Assembly: GCA_943737045.1 (NCBI GenBank)
Contig: CALSFV010000002.1
Location: 1,798,001-1,862,000 of the forward strand
Direction of reading: 5' to 3'
Source: Parapristionchus giblindavisi
Taxonomy: Eukaryota; Nematoda; Chromadorea; Rhabditida; Diplogasteridae
DNA length: 64,000 nt
Shown: positions 55,072 through 64,000 of the stretch, piece by piece
Numbering within the stretch: the first letter of the stretch is position 1
Layout of the letters: each line of letters opens with the position of its first letter
Translations under genes and position numbers: made by a program
Notes under the pieces: model-generated
Seen by the model: only the letters and a program-made list of their open reading frames with translations
What the model was told of the DNA's origin: nothing
The model's database searches: none

Positions 55072-57959
55072 CTGAGTCAGAGTGCACGCTACTGCGACCG
55101 CATCCTGTTCGAGCAGTGCGAGTCGACGGAAGACCGCCTTGAAGGCGTCCACGGGGCTTCGATTTGTGACTACAAATGACATAATTGATAGTTGTTTTAA
55201 GACAAATTTCTCTCTTGTGCGATCAATGACATTAGCAAAATGGGAGCACGCCGTCACGTAAACCAGCGTTATATTGCGCCTACGTACACATATCCACTTC
55301 CATTTTGGAGCATACATTTTTGGTTTTCCTCATCGGATTGTTTTATATAGTGAGCCGATTTTCGAAATACAGTGGGTCGGTTTAGAAAAATCGTTATTTT
55401 TCGCTTAAATTGTAATCTTTCATATAAAAAAATACCCTTATAGCATTATATGGTGGGTGGATCCTCACTTTGTGAGGGTATGCAAATGTATGATTTTGGA
55501 ATGTTTTAAAGGGAGAGTTTCCCATAAATATATTGATTGAAATTCCGAAAATGTTCGAAAGTGAGATTTTGTCCCACCGCGAATTGACGAACTATCATAC
55601 TGTAGTTTAAGGAATGCGCGATTGATTTCCACGCTGGAGCTTGGCTGGAGCATCGATATTTCATGCAAATCACATATTGATGCAGTGTATGCTAATCGAA
55701 ATTTGATTTGCATAGGGAATATCTATGATGCCTCTTAATATAATCCGTCTATGCAAATGTGTCGCATCTTAGACAGACATATCACTCTCCAACAAACCGC
55801 TAACATCTCTGGTTGGCCAAGTGGTCTAGAGCGCTTTCTTTCGCCGTGCCTGAAGGGTTCGAATACCACATCGGATCGTGAATTTTGCTGATTTCTTTGA
55901 AATGCTCTAGTTCGACTTTTCCGTATGGGGATCTCCCGCGAATTTGAACGTATAATTCTCCAAGGGATACCGTCCCTTTAAGGCGAACTCGAAAACGGAG
56001 ATTGGTATACGGTAAGAGGTTATAGTAACCATAGGTCGAAAAGTATGTTACAAAGCACCAAGCCTGACCGGATTTTGAGCCAAAATTCCACAAAAATCGA
56101 AAAACATGACTGCATTTTTAGCAAAAATTCCACAAAAATCGAAAAACATGACCGCCTTTTGAGCCAAATTTGCCAAAAAATCGAAAAACCTGACCGCATA
56201 TTGAAATCCGATAACCTAGCTATTCGACCTATGATAGTAACCATCAATCAAAAATGGTTGATAACCGTAATCTTTTACAGTAATTTTATGACAATCAATA
56301 ATCGGCTACCGTACCTTCTCCCCACTATGCTATGGTGCTCGCATTCCAATACTGCTCTTATTCGACATAACATCGTTGATCGTACTTCCACCTGAGAGCA
56401 ATCGATAATCAGACAATAATTGACGAAAAAAAATATTAATCGGGTTCCCTAGAACTGAAAGCCATCATTTCTCTACTTCAATTTATGTCCTAAAACTAGC
56501 TAAAAACGACACAGAAGCTGTTCGGCCATGTCCTCTTTCTTTCATGTTTCAACATAATCAAAATACGTGTCCACACAATATTTACACAAATGTGTAATCA
56601 AGAATAAAGGAACAAGTAATCCCTACGGTGGCATTCACATTTCCAAAAAAAAAAAACATCACATGCATGCATTTTCGAGCATCCATATTGTGGGTACGGC
56701 TCAGTTTATCATTTTGGTTGGCTTATAAAAAACGGGTCAATTTACCGATTTTGGTTACAAAAAGAGCGAACAATGAACAATTTTTGGGAAATACTGCAAG
56801 CCTCCAAACTTGGGTGACTTCTGCCTATTACAATCAATACTTTGGACCCACAGTAGTCAATCGATAATTGATAATTAATCGGTAATTGGACTGACCTTCA
56901 TCATATCCATGATGACGCTGCCCGTGCCGTGTTTGGCCCAAATTTGGACGACTGGGGGGCGGCCGAACCAGAAGCCATACGTATACCTGGAACAATAAAA
57001 CCATCAATATATCGATTTTGAATGGATTTACAGCAAAAATTAACTTAAAACAGATTCATGTAATCGTAAATTAGTCAATATATCTTTTATTTAAGAAATA
57101 TACTGTAACGATCGATTGAAAGCACAAAACTACAATCGTAAATTATTCGATATATCGATTTTTAGTACACATTCTGTCATCGTACAGCAGATAGTATAAC
57201 GATTTTAATAGATTTTTTGTAATTATTGATTGCCAACTGACCGGTAGACCTTATCTCCAGATTGTTTGGTATTCTTCGGTTGAGGTGCACTGAAGTCATG
57301 ATGTGGGTAGCACATCTCGATTTCCTTCTGTTCATCTTTCTTCTTCTGGAATAAGAACCGATTAACATCACATTATAAACTAATCATAACAGGAAAAGAA
57401 TGGGTTCTGTTCGTTGCCCAATGATTTATTTATTGTTTCAACATAAGTTCCAAGCATTCTAAACAGGAAGCATGTGTAATAACTTTAAAGGAACTCCGCG
57501 AGCGCATCTACTCTACGCTCTTGCAATCTTGCAACGCTCTCTCATAGACAAAAGCAAGGGAGAACTGCCAGAACGGATGGTTTCACAATAGCTCGGAATA
57601 CGCGTGTAAACAAAACAAGACTTCCTGTTAATAACGTATAAGCAACCCAGCATGACACCCTCCACTCCTGTTTAGCCTCTCAGACGACAAGGAATTTAAT
57701 GAATTGTACGTTAAAAAAACGAAATATTGGTACACGCACATTAAAGTTAAAACTATAAAATATTAATCAAATTAAATCAATAATTGTGCCTTATGGTATA
57801 AGTAAAACAACATGATAAATAGACGCTCACTTCCTCCGTTAGACGGCTGCCATGTTTGATTCCGCCGGACACAAAGTTGACTGGTCCAGTAAAGTTTGGC
57901 TTTCTGTGTCGTCGATCACGACGACTTCCATCGGCGAGGTCCTCGTCGTGCACACATAC
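55072..57959 (-). CDS. Five-exon gene fragment in left palindrome arm (unrecognised protein)
   Basis: Minus-strand exons in order: 57959-57831, 57345-57242, 56986-56896, 56391-56315, 55169-55072; all phases fit. The product contains VCVHDEDLADGSRRDRRHR, NFVSGGIKHGS, then EMCYPHHDFSAPQPKN, YTYGFWFGRPPVVQIWAKHG, a Cys/Arg part and an Arg/Ser/Gly-rich end. I do not recognise the family. An earlier candidate exon (about 58245-58143, with SFSIDERDLNYALNP) has a phase problem at its junction. The mirrored set in the right arm has a one-base loss in the first exon, so the left copy is the intact one. Confidence 0.5.
55810..55880 (+). pseudogene. tRNA-like sequence in the left palindrome arm
   Basis: GGTTGGCCAAGTGGTCTAGAGCG resembles a Ser/Leu-type D arm and AAGGGTTCGAATACCAC a T arm. 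Acceptor pairing is poor. Mirrored at about 60910-60980 on the minus strand. Confidence 0.45.
57489..57600. repeat. TTAA-type hairpin repeat in the left palindrome arm
   Basis: TTAA (57485-57488) then AGGAACTCCGCGAGCGCATC; core GCAACGCTCTCTCATAGACAAAAGCAAGGGAG. The mirrored copy at about 59195-59300 ends at TTAA (59301-59304). It was present before the palindrome formed, since both arms carry it at the same place. Confidence 0.7.
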
Positions 57960-58358
57960 CTTAAATAGAAATTTATGTATCAATTATAATCATTCTTAAT
58001 TTAATTATTTAAAGATACAGACGAACTGAGCGAAAAGAATTCAAGAACAGAATCACATTCGTTACAAATTGCATTGAACATGTATTTTTCTATCTCATTA
58101 TAACAATGAGGCTCTTCTCTCTCTTAATATACGTACCATTAATGGGCTTACTCTTTGGAGAGGCAACGGCGTCGAGGATTAAGCGCGTAGTTCAAGTCTC
58201 GTTCGTCGATCGAGAAGGAATTCGTGCTATCTCTGTCCTCCATTCTAGAAGGCGGAGAAGTAATTAAAATAAAATGAAAATCGAGGGGTATCATACAGAA
58301 TGCAGAGAATTAAAAGCAAATTACGAAAATTACAAAAAAACGACCGTCAGTTCATGAT

Positions 58359-58411
58359 AGCAATTACTTCATTCTGTAGTCAAAAACGTCAAACTAAAAC
58401 TAAAACACAGT
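58359..58411. other. Palindrome centre (unique spacer)
   Basis: About 54 bp without a mirror partner, bordered by CGACCGTCA on the left and TTACGGTCG on the right. A short spacer of this size is typical of palindromes formed by fold-back of a broken or nicked end. Confidence 0.7.
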
Positions 58412-58831
58412 CGTGAGTTACGGTCGTTTTTTCGTATTTTTTGTAATTTGCTTTTGATTATCTACGTTCTGTTTGATACTTTTCGATTTTATTTTTATGT
58501 TAAGTGCTTTCCGTCTTCTAGAACGGAGGACAGAGACAGCATGGAATCGTTCTCGATCCATGACCGAAACTTGGAAAGCACGCTCAATCCTCGATGCCGT
58601 TGCCACTCCATAGAGTAAATCCATTTATGGTACGTATATTTCTATGCCACGAGCCTCATTGTTATAATGAAATAGATAGAACTTAGATAGATAGAAAAAC
58701 TTAGATAGAAAGTTCAATGCAATTTGTAACGAATGTGATTCTGTTCTTGAATTCTTTTCGCTCAGTTCGTCTGTATCTTTAAATAATTAAATTAAGAATG
58801 ATTATAATTGATACATAAATTCCTATTTAAG

Positions 58832-61715
58832 GTATGTGTGCACGACGAGGACCTCGCCGATGGAAGTCGTCGTGATCGACGACACAGAAAGCCAAATTTA
58901 GTGGACCAGTCAACTTTGTGTCCGGCGGAATCAAACATGGCAGCCGTCTAACGGAGGAAGTGAGCGTCTATTTATCATGTTGTTTTACATATACCATAAG
59001 GCACAATTATTGATTTAATTTGATTAATATTTTATAGTTTTAACTTTAATGTGCGTGTACCAATATTTCGTTTTTTAACGTACAAGTCATTAAATTCCTT
59101 GTCGTCTGAGAGGCTAAACAGGAGTGGAGGGTGTCATGCTGGATTGCTTATACGTTATTAACAGGAAGTCTTGTTTTGTTTACACGCGTATTCCGAGCTA
59201 TTGTGAAACCATCCGTTCTGGCAGTTCTCCCTTGCTTTTGTCTATGAGAGAGCGTTGCAAGATTGCAAGAGCGTAGAGTAGATGCGCTCGCGGAGTTCCT
59301 TTAAAGTTATTACACATGCTTCCTGTTTAGAATGCTTGGAACTTATGTTGAAACAATAAATAAATCATTGGGCAACGAACAGAACCCATTCTTTTCCTGT
59401 TATGATTAGTTTATAATGTGATGTTAATCGGTTCTTATTCCAGAAGAAGAAAGATGAACAGAAGGAAATCGAGATGTGCTACCCACATCATGACTTCAGT
59501 GCACCTCAACCGAAGAATACCAAACAATCTGGAGATAAGGTCTACCGGTCAGTTGGCAATCAATAATTACAAAAAATCTATTAAAATCGTTATACTATCT
59601 GCTGTACGATGACAGAATGTGTACTAAAAATCGATATATCGAATAATTTACGATTGTAGTTTTGTGCTTTCAATCGATCGTTACAGTATATTTCTTAAAT
59701 AAAAGATATATTGACTAATTTACGATTACATGAATCTGTTTTAAGTTAATTTTTGCTGTAAATCCATTCAAAATCGATATATTGATGGTTTTATTGTTCC
59801 AGGTATACGTATGGCTTCTGGTTCGGCCGCCCCCCAGTCGTCCAAATTTGGGCCAAACACGGCACGGGCAGCGTCATCATGGATATGATGAAGGTCAGTC
59901 CAATTACCGATTAATTATCAATTATCGATTGACTACTGTGGGTCCAAAGTATTGATTGTAATAGGCAGAAGTCACCCAAGTTTGGAGGCTTGCAGTATTT
60001 CCCAAAAATTGTTCATTGTTCGCTCTTTTTGTAACCAAAATCGGTAAATTGACCCGTTTTTTATAAGCCAACCAAAATGATAAACTGAGCCGTACCCACA
60101 ATATGGATGCTCGAAAATGCATGCATGTGATGTTTTTTTTTTGGAAATGTGAATGCCACCGTAGGGATTACTTGTTCCTTTATTCTTGATTACACATTTG
60201 TGTAAATATTGTGTGGACACGTATTTTGATTATGTTGAAACATGAAAGAAAGAGGACATGGCCGAACAGCTTCTGTGTCGTTTTTAGCTAGTTTTAGGAC
60301 ATAAATTGAAGTAGAGAAATGATGGCTTTCAGTTCTAGGGAACCCGATTAATATTTTTTTTCGTCAATTATTGTCTGATTATCGATTGCTCTCAGGTGGA
60401 AGTACGATCAACGATGTTATGTCGAATAAGAGCAGTATTGGAATGCGAGCACCATAGCATAGTGGGGAGAAGGTACGGTAGCCGATTATTGATTGTCATA
60501 AAATTACTGTAAAAGATTACGGTTATCAACCATTTTTGATTGATGGTTACTATCATAGGTCGAATAGCTAGGTTATCGGATTTCAATATGCGGTCAGGTT
60601 TTTCGATTTTTTGGCAAATTTGGCTCAAAAGGCGGTCATGTTTTTCGATTTTTGTGGAATTTTTGCTAAAAATGCAGTCATGTTTTTCGATTTTTGTGGA
60701 ATTTTGGCTCAAAATCCGGTCAGGCTTGGTGCTTTGTAACATACTTTTCGACCTATGGTTACTATAACCTCTTACCGTATACCAATCTCCGTTTTCGAGT
60801 TCGCCTTAAAGGGACGGTATCCCTTGGAGAATTATACGTTCAAATTCGCGGGAGATCCCCATACGGAAAAGTCGAACTAGAGCATTTCAAAGAAATCAGC
60901 AAAATTCACGATCCGATGTGGTATTCGAACCCTTCAGGCACGGCGAAAGAAAGCGCTCTAGACCACTTGGCCAACCAGAGATGTTAGCGGTTTGTTGGAG
61001 AGTGATATGTCTGTCTAAGATGCGACACATTTGCATAGACGGATTATATTAAGAGGCATCATAGATATTCCCTATGCAAATCAAATTTCGATTAGCATAC
61101 ACTGCATCAATATGTGATTTGCATGAAATATCGATGCTCCAGCCAAGCTCCAGCGTGGAAATCAATCGCGCATTCCTTAAACTACAGTATGATAGTTCGT
61201 CAATTCGCGGTGGGACAAAATCTCACTTTCGAACATTTTCGGAATTTCAATCAATATATTTATGGGAAACTCTCCCTTTAAAACATTCCAAAATCATACA
61301 TTTGCATACCCTCACAAAGTGAGGATCCACCCACCATATAATGCTATAAGGGTATTTTTTTATATGAAAGATTACAATTTAAGCGAAAAATAACGATTTT
61401 TCTAAACCGACCCACTGTATTTCGAAAATCGGCTCACTATATAAAACAATCCGATGAGGAAAACCAAAAATGTATGCTCCAAAATGGAAGTGGATATGTG
61501 TACGTAGGCGCAATATAACGCTGGTTTACGTGACGGCGTGCTCCCATTTTGCTAATGTCATTGATCGCACAAGAGAGAAATTTATCTTAAAACAACTATC
61601 AATTATGTCATTTGTAGTCACAAATCGAAGCCCCGTGGACGCCTTCAAGGCGGTCTTCCGTCGACTCGCACTGCTCGAACAGGATACGGTCGCAGTAGCG
61701 TGCACTCTGACTCAG
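58832..61715 (+). pseudogene. Five-exon gene fragment, right-arm copy with frameshift
   Basis: Exons 58832-58959, 59444-59547, 59803-59893, 60396-60472, 61618-61715 mirror the left set. The first exon is 128 bases instead of 129: where the left copy reads AAACTTTACTGG, this one reads AAATTTAGTGG, shifting the frame. Later exons remain open. Divergence of this kind shows relaxed selection on the right copy. Confidence 0.6.
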
Positions 61716-61729
61716 GTATAGATCAAAGA

Positions 61730-62035
61730 TCAGTAAGGGTTACGGTAGAAGATCATAGACTAGGGTTATTGTAGAAGAATAAACATAAGGGTTACGGTAG
61801 AGGTTCAAAGATCAGGGTTACGGTAGAGGGTCAAAGATCAGGGTTACGGTAGAGGGTCAAAGATCAGGGTTACGGTAGAGGATCAAAGATCAGGGTTACG
61901 GTAGAGGGTCAACGATCAGGGTTACGGTAGAGGGTCAAAGATCATGGTTACTGTAGAGGGTCAACGATCAGGGTTACGGTAGAGGGTCAACGATCAGGGT
62001 TACGGTAGAGGGTCAACGATCAGGGTTACCGTATA
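61730..62035. repeat. 26-bp tandem repeat, mirrored array in right arm
   Basis: GGGTTACGGTAGAGGGTCAAAGATCA-type units, the inverse of the left array, with slightly different unit variants and copy order. Confidence 0.85.
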
Positions 62036-63086
62036 CTGTAAAATGACTACGATTTGTCTTATACATGGGCGCCGACATGTAAGCGTATGTCTGAGCTTTA
62101 TTCTGCATTCAGCCAGAATACTATCTACAGAATACTGTAGTTTTCCACGTTCAACCACATCGTTCAACGTTGCTTTTATGTGATTATTTTGAATGATTAA
62201 AAGTAACATTAAAGAAATGGGAACAAGGAGATTTAGGGCGCGATATTATCATACATTTTCATACCTTCACAGGGAGGAATGACCCACTATATCACGGATC
62301 TCCTGTAGAAACGTAGGAAAATGAGACCTTTTCCCGACAGTTTTAAATTTTATCTCACCGATTTGGATGAAACTTGTTTGATTAATCGTAATTAGGGAAA
62401 TGAGAAGGCCGAAGCACTTGATTTCGCTAAATTTGCATTTTTATCGATTTTTTGATCTACCACTTCGGGGAGCCATATCTCACTCAACTTTTGACCTAAA
62501 GCAAAAAATTTTTTGTCAATCGACTCGAAATGAACTAATCTTGAAGTTACTATGCGGAATGTATGGGCGAAAACGCCATCTTCTACCTGTTTTCTTCGAA
62601 AAACTGATTTTTTCAGTACATTATGCTAATTTTCTCAAAATGTTTCAACAAAGGGTACGATTTTAATTCGCGATTCTGATTCTCCATCCTCGAATTGAGG
62701 TAAGCACATATTCCATAATTCATAACTCACGACAAGCCATATCGATCCTCAGAGTAAACCCGGACTTTTCGTTATTTTCATTCAAAAATGCATTTCTTAT
62801 ATCACCTCTCCTCATTGTCATGCAAATTCCCAATTATTGTATACCAATCGAAAGATCTCGACGAGCTCTATAAAAATGACCTAACAGTAAAAGTCATGAA
62901 AGTTGACCGTTTTCAAGATATGCTTGAAAATCCGTTTTTGCACTACCAAAAACGTTCTTTGCTTTCTCCAGTTTGTGTTTTTAGCATTATTTTCTAATAA
63001 TATTATAGGAAAGGGTAACAAATAAAACAGCAAAAAGGTTTATCTGAGATATTCATTATTGCAAATACGCATTCTGAAATACGAAA

Positions 63087-63296
63087 CTACTCATCGATAT
63101 TTCCGATATCGGAATCGGAATGATCGAAAAAAATATCCGGATCATTGAAATACTCCTTGAGATCACTATGAACGAAATCATAGATAGCCTCAGCAGTGAT
63201 TATCTCTTCCCCCCCCCTCTCTCTCTCTCTATTATCCTCTTCCACATCGACCTCCTCCTCGGTCTGAATCTCTTCCTCCACCAAATCCATGAGCAT
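63087..63296 (-). CDS. Acidic 69-aa ORF in the right palindrome arm
   Basis: Starts one base after the stop of the zinc-finger ORF (TGATATG junction) and reads MLMDLVEEEIQTEEEVDVEE, an Arg/Gly bridge, then a helix-like DFVHSDLKEYFNDPD and an Asp-rich end. Highly acidic, perhaps an interaction tail. The left-arm copy is frameshifted in the G run. Whether the two ORFs are translated by reinitiation, joined by splicing, or neither, cannot be read from sequence. Confidence 0.4.
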   Translation of the reverse strand: MLMDLVEEEIQTEEEVDVEEDNRERERGGEEIITAEAIYDFVHSDLKEYFNDPDIFFDHSDSDIGNIDE

Positions 63297-63297
63297 A

Positions 63298-63669
63298 TCA
63301 TCCAGCCTTCTGGTTGTACTTACCTCCCTTCTTCGTGATCCTCAGTGCCCATCCCATCGGCTTGGGATGATCAGCAGCTTGCTGGTACTCCTTGAAAGAC
63401 TCAACGAGAAGATAGATTCCTACTCCTTGCTGCACTTCTTCGAGCTTTCGCTTGTAGAGACCGAGGGCGAAATCGTACTGAGATATCTTCTCGGGTCTGA
63501 TATTGTGCTCCCCCTTGTCGATGTGCTGGAGGAGATTCGAGTGTCGAATGAAGCTGGAAGAGCACTGACTGCATGCAAAGAGAGGGGAAGAGGGTGTCAG
63601 GGAAGGAGGAAAGAGTGCAAAAAACACAAAGGAGAAAGCAAAGAACGTTCCTTTGCGAATCGATTGCAT
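63298..63669 (-). CDS. C2H2 zinc-finger ORF in the right palindrome arm (123 aa)
   Basis: Mirrors 53152-53523 with a few substitutions (CSQC instead of CRQC in the finger). All zinc ligands are kept. Followed directly by the intact acidic ORF, so if either arm encodes a working pair it is this one. Confidence 0.45.
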   Translation of the reverse strand: MQSIRKGTFFAFSFVFFALFPPSLTPSSPLFACSQCSSSFIRHSNLLQHIDKGEHNIRPEKISQYDFALGLYKRKLEEVQQGVGIYLLVESFKEYQQAADHPKPMGWALRITKKGGKYNQKAG

Positions 63670-64000
63670 TGCACAGCAATTTGGTAGTGCAAAAACGGAT
63701 TTTCAAGCATATCTTGAAAACTTTCATGACTTTAACTGTTAAGTAATTTTTATAGAGCTCGTCGAGATCTTGGGTGGCGCCCGTTTCGGCAACGAGTTAT
63801 AAATCGGTTAGGAGATGGTCTATGGAAACAAAAGTTGTACAATTGTTATCAGTAGTGGTGTACGGTATCGTGCTACCGTAACCGTCCTGAATCGTGAACT
63901 GATTTTTTTAGTCGACTCATGATCCGGGGTTCATCGTTGAAAATGGCCGAAGTCGAAAAATTCATGATGACCCGAGATCAAATACTAGTTGCAATTATAT

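Larger units (their letters stand above)
52815..64000. repeat. Giant palindrome, arms of at least 5.5 kb, spacer about 54 bp
   Basis: The sequence from about 58358 back to about 52815 is the near-perfect reverse complement of about 58412 to 64000. Coordinates pair with a sum of 116785-116825, drifting slowly through small indels. The spacer is about 58359-58411. The right arm is cut by the window end. Arms share a five-exon gene fragment, a zinc-finger ORF pair, a tandem repeat, a tRNA-like sequence and a TTAA-type hairpin. Single-base and small differences occur throughout, so the arms are independent sequences and not a pure assembly mirror. Confidence 0.9.

Overview
The window looks like a stretch of a nematode nuclear genome. 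The clues are many short introns ending in TTTTCAG-type acceptors, two coding starts that sit directly behind a 3' splice site (as expected for spliced-leader trans-splicing), weak major-sperm-protein-like exon fragments, and very dense hairpin-type DNA repeats. This placement is an inference; no marker gene names the species. All exon models were built by hand from splice signals and reading-frame phase. Most of the longest uninterrupted ORFs are not genes.

Left part (1-16.2 kb). Two short non-autonomous DNA elements with CACTA-like ends (672-1181 and 2211-2650) each carry a tRNA-like sequence. They are followed by a 17-exon coiled-coil gene (3789-8590) with tandemly duplicated exons, a run of GC-AG introns and a C-terminal Cys-rich domain. 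Next is a 20-exon chain (9700-15967) coding for a single-pass membrane-type protein with a basic/Ser-Thr tail. It has no visible start codon and is phase-compatible with exon 16 of the preceding gene, so the two may be alternative ends of one gene.

Middle part (16.2-41.4 kb). There is a tRNA-Pro, then an 11-exon membrane-anchored short-chain dehydrogenase (18604-26229). Its seventh intron carries a 3.8-kb palindromic foldback element with a second insertion nested in one arm. A four-exon small membrane protein (26853-28727) follows. Then come two more foldback elements, one with a reverse-transcriptase tail in its spacer, and a 2.76-kb CACTA-like element that carries a small spliced gene. A minus-strand seven-exon STAR/KH RNA-binding protein gene lies at 36840-38401.

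Right part (41.4-64 kb). A secreted Gly/Ser/Pro-repeat protein with Lys-Arg sites (41452-43101) carries one in-frame stop. It is followed by a degenerate three-copy duplication, a tandem repeat field, and from about 51.9 kb a nested set of inverted repeats dominated by a giant palindrome. The palindrome has arms of at least 5.5 kb around a spacer of about 54 bp near 58.39 kb, and it runs off the right end of the window. Each arm holds the same five-exon gene fragment and a C2H2 zinc-finger ORF pair. Small differences between arms break one gene in each.

Across the window at least four hairpin-repeat families sit mostly in introns and between genes. The commonest has about 110-bp copies, with TTAA on both sides in the best-preserved ones. 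An intronic TGATCTT heptamer repeat forms the tract before several 3' splice sites.
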